Shown piece by piece: positions 12,191 through 25,275 of a stretch of 64,000 bases of DNA. A program made the translations under genes and the position numbers. Location of the stretch: positions 303,735 to 367,734 of the forward strand of contig VWZW01004383.1 of the NCBI GenBank assembly GCA_013397115.1, written 5' to 3'. Source of the DNA: Edolisoma coerulescens. Its lineage: Eukaryota; Chordata; Aves; Passeriformes; Campephagidae. The notes below the pieces were generated by a model. That model did not search any database and was not told where the DNA came from. It worked only from the letters and a program-made list of their open reading frames with translations. Each line of letters starts with the position of its first letter. The first letter of the stretch is position 1.

Positions 12191-15100
12191 CAGTTTTAGA
12201 AGTGTAATTTTTTGAGGTTACAGTTTAACCGAAGCAGGGTTGATTCAATAGTTGGCAAGAAGATACGCTGAGTTGGTGTTGAGGATGTTTGTTTAACATC
12301 TAGAAAAAATAAATCTTGTCTGTCCTAAAAATAGTGTTGAAGACCATCAGTTTAGATGATCTTGGTATTTATTTAATGTTTTTCCCTTAAAAAATGGCTG
12401 AACTTGGTTACTTCAGAACCATATGCTGTGAGTTGTATGTATGTTTATGCTTTCCTCTATAATTTCATCCTACTAAGTTGTACCATAAATGTAAAGGAAT
12501 TAACACTCTCAATAAATAAAAATAATGCTTTGAAAAAAAGAAAGAAATGCAAGTATGATAATGTATGTTACTCTTGTTAAAAATACTAAGAAAATGCTAA
12601 GGAACTGCTTTCTGGAAAATGGTCCCCTTTATGGCACCTCATTTTGGATATCTCAGCTCTATAAGTAATATTTGAAAATGTTCTTCAATAACTTTTAATA
12701 AAACACTGAACTAAATCAGTTTGCAAAGAGCCACTCAAACATTGCAGTTAACTTGAAGAAAATAGTGTTTTCTAGTAACATCTACTAGTATTCCCATTGT
12801 GCATTAAAGGGAAAGAGAGTTAATATTTTCTTTTAAGCCCCATGTATTTAGCCATTCTTGAAAGTAAATAATTTAGAGTCTAAGATGCAGAGAGTGCTTG
12901 GTAGAAGGGCCCTGTTTACATGTAACATGATGTAGCAGCCAAATAAATGAGACAAACTTTTTCAGTGAGACTTGCTTCCAGAAGGAATAAAGCCCATTTC
13001 AAGGAGAACATTCTTCTGAGGAACCTAGTATCTCTGCTTTGCCAGCTTCCTGTACTAGTTTCTTAGTATGGCCTGTTTTCCTGAAGTTCATTGACATAGT
13101 TGGTAATTAATTGGAGACCAGTGCTTTTGCCAGATATGAGGTAGATACTTTCTGCTCCTTCACCTCATCCTTACATTATAACCACTTTTTAGCTTAAAAT
13201 TAGCAGCTCCTCTTTGCTGTTCAAAGTGGGATAACTCCTCTTTTTATTCTATGTAAGTCTGCAATGTAAGAGTAAGTTATTCTGCAAGTAATTCAACAGG
13301 ATGTGGGGAGATATGTGCTGTCGTCAGCTGAGGTAGGAGTGATCCTATCACTGCTTCAGTGATAACCTAGTGCCAGATAACTGTGCTGTAGGTTGACTTC
13401 CAGAAAAAAAACAAACTGATGTAGACAGATTTTGAAGATATTATCATATTCTTTTGCCAGGTTATTGTGCTCTGGAATTTAGGTATTATATTTAGCCTTT
13501 AAAGAAAATACAGTATGAATGATGTAGAGTCAGATAATGACAACAGTTTATTGAAGCTGTATATGCTTTTGCAATATTACAATGCAGTAATTTTCATATT
13601 TTGCAATGCTGCATTGCCCTTTATGTATCACTTACACTAATGTAGACAGTTGTAATTCCTTTTCTTTAGAACAAATATGAAAACAGAGCAGATGAATGAC
13701 ACCATATTTGTTCTTACCATTGTTGGATGGCCATCATTATAATCTTTAAAGTCATGATGTGGTTCAAAAAGTCAAAGAAAAAAAGAGGTTATGACAATAG
13801 TTACATCTGATAATCTGAACACTTTTGTGCCTGCCACAAGTTTGGATTCCTATGCCTTTACAGTTTAACTTCGTTTTCTGTTTCATGAAGGAAATTATTT
13901 CAGTTGTGGATTTGCTGTTTCAACTTTTTGCTTAGGGAGTTCACAATATAAAATAGAAATCTTCTGTATGTTTAAGGTTTGTCATAAGAATGAAAACGTG
14001 GTGTTCTGGAGATTTGCAGTTGTGCACAAATTAAAATGTGTTTCTCAACCTTTTCTGGTGCTAAATGAAACCATGATTTTTTTTGTGTGCTGTAAGGATT
14101 GTTTCTGAAAACCTGTTTTATAGGGACCCATAGTATCATCTGCCTGTTCAAAAGGTAAAATCAAAAAGCTTATTCACAGTATTTTCCATGATCTGTTTCC
14201 CAGCCTTTGGTTTATGAAGAGAATTTCCTTTAAAAAGTAGTTTTTTGTCTTGCAGTTCAATTTCCTGTAGTACTGGTTATGTTGAGAATCACAAGCAAAG
14301 TATTCTCTGAAAGTTTGTGGATCGTGATATGCAGCCTAAGCTGGGAGGGGTAGAGGAAAAGGAGGGAGGGTGAAGGTTCTTTCCGTTCTTAAAAGTAATT
14401 GTCCTGATGTGATGAAAATTGCAGTCACCTGCCTAGTAGTGGAAAATCTTGAACTATAAGGAAATCCACAGCAGCATCACTTCATTATAGTTCCTAGCAA
14501 CCTCATGCTGGACAGCAGCTTTGATGGGACTGATAAAGGCAGGGTTATTGAAACAACAGACATGCTTGGGGGACCATAGTTACAAACTTTAAAGAGCTTC
14601 TTGGTAAAGCTACTGCATAAAAACTGTATGTTCTTGAAAATTGTACTTGGAGCAGAATTTTGGGACTTAGAAACATGTAGCTGTACATTTTTTCCGAGAT
14701 ATCAAATGAGTTATTCTAGTTCTGTGTGAGTAGAAATGAGATCAGATTTCAACCCTATGTTTTATTAAATTTTTATTTCCAGTTTACCAAGAAAATTTGA
14801 GTTAATCACTGCTGTTCTTCGGGTTACCATGGCTGAATATCTAAAGCAACTGGCCTTCATTACTGAGCACATTTCAAACTGAGCCATTAACTTCCCTCCA
14901 TTTTAATTGCCCATTTTTAAAATTACTTGCCTTATAGTGCTGCAGTTCTACAGTTATTTTTATATGTTTTATATGAGTCTCCTACATTCTTTTCCCTAAA
15001 GTTGTATACAATATGCTGCAAATACAGTCTTTTGGTTTTTAAGTGTAAAGAGGAATTCTTCTTACCATGTAAACTTTCAAAATACCAGCCAGGCAGAGAT

Positions 15101-17845
15101 GATGGGTGTTTCTTTTTACCAATATCAGTGCATCTCTCTCCTTTGTTCTCCTAATTATTTCTTAGAAACATCTGGTAACTTTCTGCCTAACTGTCAAATT
15201 TCTATTTCTGTTTTATTAGCTGAACACCTGCATGCCAGCTGAGTATGTACAGACATTCCTGAATATCAGGAGTGTTATTGCCTGCATGACTTGTAACAAA
15301 CTTGCAGTGTGATAGCACAGTAAGATTATTATTACTCCTATGTTATTAATTTACAGATTAAAAAAAAGAATCTCATAAATAGCACTTAAGGAACTAGCTT
15401 ATTAAATCAGTAGTTTATCAAATCCCTGATACTTTAGTACACTACAAGTAAAATATGGTATTTACACTGATAAGTACAGTGTGTTCCTGCTTATCTTCTT
15501 TATTCTCTTAATTTCACTTTGTGAAAAGCTATTCTGGCTGCTTTTCTGGATGATAGTTAGCCCAGGATAAGCTTAAGTCAAAACCTGTATTTTGGCAATT
15601 TTAAGTGAGCTGAAAAATCCATATAGAAATAGAAAACTTAGTTTAAAATCATATCAGGCTAGTGGCTTAAGATTTAGCCGCACTGTGAACTAAAATCTAC
15701 AAATAGGATGAGTCAAATAACACCTTTATCAAGTTATGTACCATTTTTAAAATAATAGCCGTAAACTAGAAAGAACTTTGTACAAAAATATTCATAAGCC
15801 AATTTAAAAAGAGATAGTAATTAAAAAAAAATACTAAAAAAAGCCTTGTGTGCTTGTGAGATTTTATGTTCTAGCTATATCGGTTGAGCTAATAAAAGAT
15901 ATTGCTTCTCTTTCTGATTCCTGCTGCATGTAATAATTACCATTCTGTGTTCTACATTGTTATTCTAAGAGCACCTAATAATCGAAGCTGGTGTTTCTGC
16001 TTTTGAATCTCACTAGAATAATAGAAATCTCTTTTGTTCCAGTCCTGATTTGTCAAATGGGATTGATAGCATTTCCAGTTGAGCTTTACCGGGCTGACTG
16101 TTTCACGAGTGTGCTCAGTGAAAATTTTTTATCATGCCACCGTCCTGCTATTTGACAGCAATCATCCAAGCTATTGCCTCCTCTCTCTGTTAGCTCTACT
16201 TTACATACCCTCCTTCTGCAGCTCTCGTCTCCAGTTGCCTTTCTTCAAGACTCACAACCCATTTTCACAGTCCTCTGACTATTTTCATTTTGAATCACCT
16301 GTTGGTGATTAATCCCAACTGAATTATTTATGTATGTCAGTTTTGGCAGTCCCCTCTTGGCTGTCTTTGCTAATTCTGGTCTGCAATCTGTGTTCTGATT
16401 GTCAGTGGGGTGGGTTTTCTCTCCCTTGATATCATCTGAAGTCACCCAGCTAGAAACTCTCTAGTGCCTTATTTGTCTTTTGTGTTTCATAATTTGCCTT
16501 TTGCATCTTTTTGTTGTCTTACTTTCTCCCGTGTTATTTGTTGTCTTGGGTTGCATGAATAGGTATGTTACAGAGTACAGCAAAACTCATTGGGCAGAAG
16601 CAGCCTAAGTGAGATGGGATATGGTCAAGTCATGGGTGGTGGAGTAGGGATTTTAAAGGAAGAATGTAGACCCAACAGCAAGAGAAGAGCTGCTGAATAT
16701 CAATCATTACCCTGCAAATGAAACTATAGGAAATTCAAGTGAGACTGGAAAACTTCAGCATGAGCAGCTCTGTAAGAAATAGGTGGGCCTAAGTAAGAGA
16801 ATGGCCTTGATGGCTGACCAGATTTTTAATGCTTCTCATTCTTCTGATTCCAAGACAGAGTGATGAAGAGGAAGATGATAAGTCAGAAGGGCTGTTTTGT
16901 GGAGGGAATGAATGATAGAAAATACAGCACACTCGGCTGCTCAGAGTAATCAGAAACTCATATTGGAAAAATCTTATACAGCAGAGGGTTAAGTCTGAGA
17001 CTATAATTCTTAGAAAACATGCTAGAATTCATATGAAAAAGCTTTAAGGACTTCATTTTAATTGACCTTGGATACACACCAGGTCATGGCTTTTTAGGGA
17101 ATTAGAACCAGAGTGTTCATCAGGGAACAATACAAGTTTAGAAGGTCAAGAACTGATTCCTAACCATGAGTGCAAATGTTCTCATGTGTGTTTAATATGA
17201 ACCGGGAAATACTTTGCAACATGTTGGTCTGGAAGAAATTGGAGCAGAAGCTTTAGTATGTATTTTTATATTAAATATGATATTTTGAATATGTTGTTTA
17301 GTACCTTTTAAAGTCATGAGAAAAAGTATAACGTGCCAGACATAGCTATAACCACATGCTTTTCGTAATAATGAGATCAATAAAGAGCTGAGGCAAAGCC
17401 CTTCCTGATGTGTTGTTGAAAATTTAATTGTGAAGACATCGGTTCTAACTAACTTGTTTTACCAAAACAGGAAGGGGGAGTGGGTGCAAAGAGTTTCCCA
17501 CGTTAAATTTAGGAACAGTCAAAATAAAACAAATGCTAAAATTATCCAATTTACTCCAGGCTTTGTGAGGAAGAATGGGCAAGTAATTGTCAATTATGGA
17601 GTGGGATTGGAATGCAGGTTGTAGAGGGATAATTAATTGAGAGATATTTCATTTTGATTAGTGTGGCTTGAAAAATTGCCATCTGAAGTGGTTTCAGGCC
17701 TGCAGGGCGGTCTGCTGATGATGGGCAAGGGACTGGCATGCAGCACTTTAATGGGCTTATGAGGGGATTAGAATCTATTACTGAAAATAAAATAAAGGAT
17801 TGAGGAGAAAGAAAGTATAGGTTTATGATCAAGAGTTAGATCTCT

Positions 17846-17915
17846 CTACTGGGAAACCTGGGATTGTTCCCAGCTCGTGCCATGTAATTCCTGTGTGGCC
17901 TCTGGCATGGAGTTG
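17846..17915 (+). repeat. MIR-like SINE fragment
   Basis: CCTGGGATTGTTCCCAGCTC, then TTCCTGTGTGGCC, follows the order of the MIR tRNA-related and core regions (CCTGGGTTC..ATCCCAGCTC ... TTCCTGTGTGACCTTGG). Divergence is high, as expected for a very old insertion. The ends are approximate. Confidence 0.55.
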
Positions 17916-20900
17916 AGGGCTGGATTGCACTACGTTACAGGGACATTCTTGAAGGGTATAAAGCAGCTCCCCTACCAGGAGGATTATATTAGTGTTCCCT
18001 TCATCACTGGTCCAGGTTGGCCATGAGGGGAAAGGGGTAGATAAGAGCATTAGTGGGTTTTTTTGTTGGTACTTCTCTTTCAGTTTCAGTAGGTGGAGTT
18101 GAGATGGGAAGTGGTCAGGGTCATCTTTGCTGAGTTTTTCCATCCTGCATGCTGACCCCCACCTCAGTTAAAGGGCTGCCAGGAGGAGCTGTGATTCAGC
18201 TAGTGCTACAGCTCTTTTCCAGGGTTTCTGTAAAGCAGCACACATGGCAGCACATTCTTCTGTTTCATATCCCTTCCTTTCACTGTCTCTTCATAACCCA
18301 ATAGAATATTTGGAAGAGGTAATACTTACCGTCATCTGAGGCTTGTTTCTCTAGTGCACAAAATATTGAGATCTTTGGGAAAGAAAGGCAAAGTACGGTT
18401 ATTAATTTGCTTAAAATAAACAATTACTAATTTAGCTGAGAGAGCTATTTTCATCTTGTTTTCATTTTGGTAAATAAATGAATTTGGGAACTGAGGCTTT
18501 GAGGAGAGGATATACCCTCTTTTCCCTATGTTCTCCCAGTGGAGACTTCAGAATGACTTAGAGCAAGGCTCCAAAATGGAAAATGTGGTTGCTGTGAAGA
18601 GGCATCATTAGCGCGGTATGTGGAAGCAGGCTGCCTACCTTCCTGCACGAACCATTTTACCACAAACAGATTCTTGTTCCGACACACAGCTTTCAGCAAA
18701 ATCAGCCAACAACTGTTAGCCAGACATGAAAGTCTATGGCATTCAACAAATTACTTGCACATCAGACAGTGCTGATTACAACCGGAAAACAGTGTAAATA
18801 TCACATTTTATATTACACTTGTAAAATTGATCCTTTCCCCTTTGAGTTAGTATGCCAAAAAATTTGTTCATTGTGTATAGAGTTCAAGGGGATAATTCTG
18901 GCTTCAAAATTACAAATAAACAAATTAATACATGTGTCAGTATCATGTTCTTTGGCTGATGCCATCTTCACTTATCGCCTGTTTGCATTGTACAACTCCT
19001 TTGTTCAAATAGAGTTTTAACTTGTGCTGCATTATGACCCATGTATTTATGAAATATGAATCAAATTATACATTTGTCTATATTTTACATTTCTATTGCC
19101 TTTCCTTGCCTTTCTAAAGACATTAACAGATTTCTCAATCAAATGACATTAAGTCCCTAATCTTTATAAAGTCTTTCATTTGAATAGTGCTTGCAAGGAA
19201 AATCCTTTGAAAAGTTCAAATCAATACTTGATTTGCCCAGGTGATGGCATTTTTCAACCTGAACTGTTTGGTAAATCTTTAAATAGATTAATCTGAAAAA
19301 GAAGAATGAAGCACAGTATTGCTTTGCAGCCATTTGGAATAGGACGGTTTAGAACTTTTTTGCTCTTTCATCTCAAATAATGTTTTGAGATGAAATTCAC
19401 TTATACTTTATTCGAACATGAATACCAGTACTTAGTTTCCAATTGAAACAAATACATTTGACCCTAGAATTCATTCTTTTTATCCTTTTGGCTTGAACCA
19501 TAGTTTGAAAAAGGAACTATTTGCAAAAGGATAATGTTAAAAACTCTCTCTTTCTTCTAAATGACTTCAAAATCTCCACAATATCTCATTAGAAAAAAAT
19601 AGAATTTAACTCTACTGATTTTAAAATTTGTGTTATGAAAATACAAACTCAGTTGCAATCACACATGTGATCAGCATAACTAGTTCGAGTTTCTAGGAAC
19701 ATCGTGCGTGGATAAAACTACTACATTGTTAATAGTGTTTGAATGGTTAAGTCTCTTAAGTTTTTGCATCTAGTTGGAATGGCAACACAGGTTTTGTGGC
19801 TGCACAGCGCCTGAAACAACATACTCTACACAACTATACAAAATATCATTTATCATTTTTATTTAAAATGCTTAGAAGCTGAATTTAGTTCAAAACAACA
19901 TCAACAAATAAAACAAGGGCAGATAAATCCTCATGCTTCTTGTGTTCTTTTCCTCATAACTAGAACTTTTGCTGGAAGTTGGCTTTTGGAAGTTCTTGAA
20001 GGTCAAAAAAGCAGAAAGAAAAGGAGGGACAGCCACCTGGATAAGTAAAGTAGATTTCAGAAATGACCATTATTGATAATTTTACTCTGAGCCCAGAACA
20101 GAAGTAAAGGAAAAACTTGAAAATGAAGAAAATTAAATGTAAATGGCATCAATTTGTATATTTTGTCCTTCCTGTTTTCCTTAACAATTGTAGAGCTATC
20201 GGGAAAATTCACACTTTTTCAAGGGGCTGAGAGTTATGTAAAATAGCATATGAATATCCAGGTGAAGGATAATTGCAGCGGACAAGATCAACATCCTGCC
20301 ATAGATTTTTTCAAGCCTGTAGTTGAAAACATGAGAAATGGGAAAGGTACATCTTCTACCGCTTCAAAAGTCAAGCCATCCTTTAAAGCTCTTCTCTGCC
20401 TTTGAAATGAAAATCTTCTGAATTCCTGAAGTAAGACACATCTTGAACCATATGAACCACTTTCTGTGCTGACAGAATTTAGTTAAAGCTCATTATGTAA
20501 AAAGGTGCTATAAGGAAACTTTATAGAGTGAATTCTCTTTATAAACTGGAAGCTAAAGTTCAGCCAGTTTCCAGTTAATCTCCAATATTGCCTGCAGCAG
20601 TCAAGTAAATTTCATAACAGTGTCGCTCCACCCCAAATGAAAACCATGTGCCTGCTTCATTTTTTACTCCTTTCCTAGTCCCTCCATTCAAATCTCTCCT
20701 CAGTGCTTTAGAAAACCTTGCAAGTATTGATGGAATTGAGATAGCAGAGCCAACTTTGGTTCTTATTAATTATGCCCCATTAGCACAAGTACTGTCCTTC
20801 CTAAAGAAGTTGAATTGCAGTCAAATTGTCATGGGTGTATGGCAATGAAAAGTGTTAAAAAGCATGTATATACATTGTCTATTCAGGAGTTTCCAAAATT

Positions 20901-21280
20901 AGGATTTTCAATCTCCTTAGTGAAATTAACTTAAGCGGCAAAGCAAATAAGCAAAGCACTGTGATTTGATAAATACTTATTTTATTGAAATTGATCTAGG
21001 GCAAGAAGAAAATTCTTGATTTGGGGCTTTTTCTTATAGAATATTTGAATGTCAACACATTTAGAAATAATGTATTCATATTATTTTTCCCCGACTTTTG
21101 TCATTTGAGACTTCTCTAAGAAGAAAACATTTCCTGAACAACCACAGACTTTCTACATGACCTTATCATGTTAGCACATAAAACTAAGTATCAGCAGGCA
21201 TAAGCATAATTAGAAGTCATGGGGATGTCTGTCCTACTTCTAGATCCTCGTTCTGTCCCTCAGAGAGTGCCACCTTAGTT
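17916..21280. other. SUGCT upstream intron, unique AT-rich sequence
   Basis: No exon or transposon recognised. The 18.7-19.1 kb part has no simple repeats and looks like ordinary single-copy DNA. A short perfect inverted repeat at 19368-19393 is listed separately. Confidence 0.5.
19368..19393. repeat. Perfect 10-bp inverted repeat (hairpin)
   Basis: TCATCTCAAA and TTTGAGATGA are perfect reverse complements separated by six bases (TAATGT). It could form a hairpin in RNA or DNA. No flanking element was recognised, and chance is possible. Confidence 0.6.
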
Positions 21281-22335
21281 AGAATCATAGAATATCCTGA
21301 GTTGAAAGGGACCCACAAGGATCATCGGACTCCAAGTCCTGGCTCTGCACAGGACATCCCAAGAGTCACACCATGTGCCTGAGAGCGTTGTCCAAACACT
21401 TGAACTCTGTCAAGTTTGGTGCTCCCAGGGGAGCCTGTTCCAGAGCCCAACCACCCTCTGGGTGAAAAACCTTTTCCTAATATCCCGCTTACACCTCCCT
21501 TGACACAACTTCTTGCCATTTCTTTGGGTTCTGTCACAGGTCACTACAGAGAAGTGCCTGCTTCTCTGCTTCCCCTCATGAGAAAGCTGTAGATTGCTAT
21601 AAGGTCTCCCTTCAGCCTCCTCTTCTCCAAATTAAACAATACAAATGACCTCAGAAGCTCCCTCTATGGTTTCCCCACTACACCATCCCCCATCTTCATA
21701 TCCTCCTTTGGACACTCTCTAACAGCTTTGTGTCTTTCTTGTATTGTGGCACCCAAAGCTGCCCCCAGCACTCAAGGTGAGGCCACCCCAGTGCAGAGCA
21801 GAGCGGGACAAGCACCTCCCTTGCCCATCTGGCAATGCTGTGCCTGATGCACCCCAGGACATGGTTGACTCTCCTGGCTGCCAGGCACAGCTGACTCATA
21901 TCCAATTTGCCATCAACCAGGATTCCCAGCTCCCTTTCCTTGGAGCCTCTCATTCCTCCCTTTCCTCTCTAGCCTCTCATTTCCCAGTTTGTCCGTACAT
22001 TCAGAGTTGCCCCATCTCAGGTGCAGAATCCAGCACTTGTGTTTGTTCATACGGTTGCTGATTTCCAAGCCCTCTGATTTGTCCAGGTCTCTCTGCAGGG
22101 CCTCTCCACCTTTGAGGGAGTCAATAGCTCCACCCAATTTAATATCATTGGCCAAATTAGTAACCCTTCCGGTCCTGTGTCCAGGTCATTTATGAAGATG
22201 TTGAAGAGCACAGGGCTAAGGATGGAACCCCACTAGTGACAGGTTGTCAGTCTGATGTCACCCCATTCACTGTAACCCTTTGTGCCCAACCCGTGAGCCA
22301 GTTGCTCACCCACTGCATGTCATGGTCAACCACTG
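21281..22335 (-). mobile_element. CR1 LINE, 5'-truncated, RT and 3' end
   Basis: Read on the minus strand, this is the last ~1.05 kb of a CR1 retrotransposon. The 3' tail is at the left edge: + strand AGAATCATAGAAT is the reverse of the CR1 end ATTCTATGATTCT. Upstream of it, minus-strand frames give CR1 reverse-transcriptase text in order: VSNWLTG, VTSGVPS, a diverged LFNIFINDL, LANDIKLGG and LGILVDGKLDMSQ ending in QYKKD. The catalytic FADD box reads LAND (bases 22144-22149 code N-D), so the first aspartate is lost. Frameshifts are also needed to join the segments. It is dead and lies antisense to SUGCT. The endonuclease and ORF1 are absent. Confidence 0.93.
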
Positions 22336-25217
22336 GCAGCGGACCTCATCATTTCAGTGCTGCAGAATGACACAGATCTTTTATTGACTTTTCTGATTTC
22401 TGAGGGAACAAATACTGAGAATGATGGCTCTACTAATCCTTTTTTAAGGCTGAAATGCAACTTTAAAGTACATTGTACATAAAACTACGCATCTGAAACT
22501 CTGCATGCAAGGGTACACAATTAACTATATATAAAATCTCAAGTATATAAGAGAAAAAGCATCAAGAAATTTTTAAGAGTATTCCAGAAACAATTGTATG
22601 TCTGCTAGAATGCATTAATCAACCAGTATATTTAAAAATGATGGAGTTGGACTCTTCTGCTCAGATTGCCAACATCTTGATGAGAAAACAACACTCATGG
22701 TTGCCTTTCATTGTGACCAGAGTTTAAAACAAGACACCAAAAAGCACTTCATGCCATGAGGACCATGCACCTAATGCTATGTCTGCTGTCATATCTCTAG
22801 TGATGGGAGGAGGATTCTTCCAGCATCATCAAGTAAAACTAAAAAGAATTCTTACTTTGAGATACCAGTGCATAGAAGCAGAAGATAGGATTGTGAAGCA
22901 TTTAGGGTTTCTTTATTGATATTCAAAGATTAAAAAAAAAGTTAAAAATAAAAGATCATATTCTGAAGCTTCCATTTAGTGTCACAATAAAGAGAAGTTA
23001 AAGCTAATAAGGATAATTAGTTTTTCTTAATTTTTAAGTGTGAATTATGCTATTGCTTTTTCGAGTTGAAGCTTACGTACTTTTTTTTCAGTATTACTTT
23101 TCTTCCTTGACAGCATTATTGATAGTAGTTTTAATTGCTGATTTCTAGACTTCTGTCTTTATACGTGATAGATATTTTTGTTAATCTTTTTGATGATTTT
23201 GGGAAGCATTTTGGAGACATATTTACAAAGTTAAAGGGAAAGCTAACTGATCTCTTTTGTCATTTGATCACAACCGTCAAATTTTAAAATATGGTTCTCC
23301 TGTTGTTCTCAAATGAATTTGCAAATCTTGGCATTAAAGAGCAAAAGAAAAATACACTTTTAAAGACATCTCAGTACGGCACAGTAGCATGAGGTTGACG
23401 AACTATTGTGTGTTGTGTGTTTTACTATATAAATATCTGATTTCAAAATATAGCAATAACATTTTTCTGGACCATAATCCATCAAAACCAGTACTGCTTT
23501 GTAAATTTGAAAAATAAAACTGTACCATTTATACTGGTATAAAAAGAAGACTTTTTTACTGTTAGGTTCCTCTTAGTAAGTTACTATGAGAACAAGAACT
23601 GGACTAAGAAGAAGTTCTGGAGGGATTTCTATGTTCACTCTATTTGCATCTCAAATAAATCTGTGGTTACACATATTTTCTAAGATAAAATAGATGGTTT
23701 TAAAGCACTAAATATTTTCAAGCCTGTTATTTTATTTCAAATTTGAAATATCAGTTGTTTCTGAACTTAAAACCAGTTTCAAACTCTGACAACTTTTGAA
23801 AACAGAAAAGTTTCAGGAGAAAGATTCAGGAAGCTAGCTTCCATGACAAAATCACATTGGTTCAACATCACTAGCATAGTGCTACAAAGAAAACATTCTA
23901 CATGCCTGAAGGATGCCTTTAGCCTGTCACTTAGAGCTTACACCTAACTAGATGAATGATAATGGAAAAAATGTATTTACTACTTCAGTTTAACAAGAGA
24001 CAGCTATAAATGTCCATCTGTTATTTGTCATTAACAGGCTAAAATGCAAAACCTGACTGAACAGTCTCCCAACATGTTTTGGGTTTTGCTGTGACTGCTG
24101 TTTGCATCAGTAGAAGCAGAATCTGTTTTCTTGCTACCTAATCAACATACAGCCACAGGTAATGTTACACAGCTGCTTGTAAAGATCACCAGTAACATAT
24201 ATCTCCTTGTAAAATTATACTTACAGTAGGAATTAAGCATTTTAGGTCTTTAAAAGCAAATCTCCATTTACTATACTGTTGTTCACATTGTGGAGCTAAC
24301 TCAGAGAAAGCAGGCTGGATTCTAACTCATTTACTTTTTTTTCCTTAAAAGACTTTAATTAAAATGAAACACCTACAATTTAATAATCAAACACAAGGTA
24401 AATATAAGCTAAATATCTTGTAACTACATTTGAGTGTCAGTTACATATATGGGACATTTCTAAATAATTTTTTGTGGTGATACCATGTTTCTTAAGTTTG
24501 AAAATGGTCCTAGCTTAGCATGGTTTAGCTTCATGAAGTTCAGCCAAGACTTCATTGCTTTAAATAGCTGAGCAATAATAATAACAACAAAAAGGCAAGC
24601 ATCAGATTTATGACAGCTCTGTTTTCTTTGATGTCTTCTTGAGTGATGTGTTTATGCAAGACAAGTAAGTAAGCTCTATCTCCATGAGGCCTACTTGAAA
24701 AAACTCCAGATTTCTTCTGGAGATGGAGTATCTCTTTTCTCTTCAAGTATGTGTTGATGGATTAAGAGAGAATGCAGGCAGGCTCCAACTGTCAACTGCC
24801 TGTAAGTAGAGCTTGACTGAAGATTGAGCATTTGTCGGTGCTGAAAGGGAAGACTGGATTGTATGCACATCTGAGCTGTCCTTTAACACTTCAGGCACTT
24901 ACCACTTATTCAGGGCACATTTTCTGAATGCATTACTGCTTTTTCCTTCAATCCACAGAGTATTGACTCTAAGCCTGTGAATATTCTATTATATGTAAAA
25001 AGGAAACAACTGATAAGGAACATCTGTGTCAATGGTAGCAGTGACTCAGAAATACTGAGGATTTTATTATATAGTGAGAATTCATTTTGGCAGCCTGTCT
25101 CACCTCTGCTGCTGTAAATCAGAAGGCGGATGACTAATGTCCACTGAACTGAAACCAGCCCAACACTGTATCCTTTCTGTATCTTTCAGTGTCCCGTGTG
25201 CCTTTTATTCTTCTGAA

Positions 25218-25247
25218 AAAATGTGGAAATATTATTTTCCACATTTT
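25218..25247. repeat. Perfect 12-bp inverted repeat (hairpin)
   Basis: AAAATGTGGAAA and TTTCCACATTTT are exact reverse complements around a six-base loop, TATTAT. The hairpin merges on its right into a MIR-like segment. Confidence 0.7.
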
Positions 25248-25275
25248 GCAGATGAGGAATTGGTAAACTCAGTCC
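25230..25275 (-). repeat. Possible MIR remnant, reverse orientation
   Basis: ATTATTTTCCACATTTTGCA followed by GATGAGGAATTGGTAAACTC resembles the reverse of the MIR 3' region (TTATTATCCCCATTTTACAG, GATGAGGAAACTGAG). It is short, and the match does not continue convincingly to the right. Confidence 0.42.

Larger units (their letters stand above)
9396..17845. other. SUGCT upstream intron, mostly unique sequence
   Basis: No coding exon recognised. It holds two weak ancient-repeat remnants (10091-10130 and 12138-12190) and a possible MIR-like trace around 15320-15400 (ATTATTATTACTCC followed by TTACAGATTAAAAAAA), which I consider too weak to call separately. Otherwise the sequence is AT-rich and unique. 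Confidence 0.5.

Noticed and set aside
15320..15400. Possible reverse MIR fragment
   Set aside because: The match is mostly A/T runs around TTACAGATTA, too weak in AT-rich DNA.
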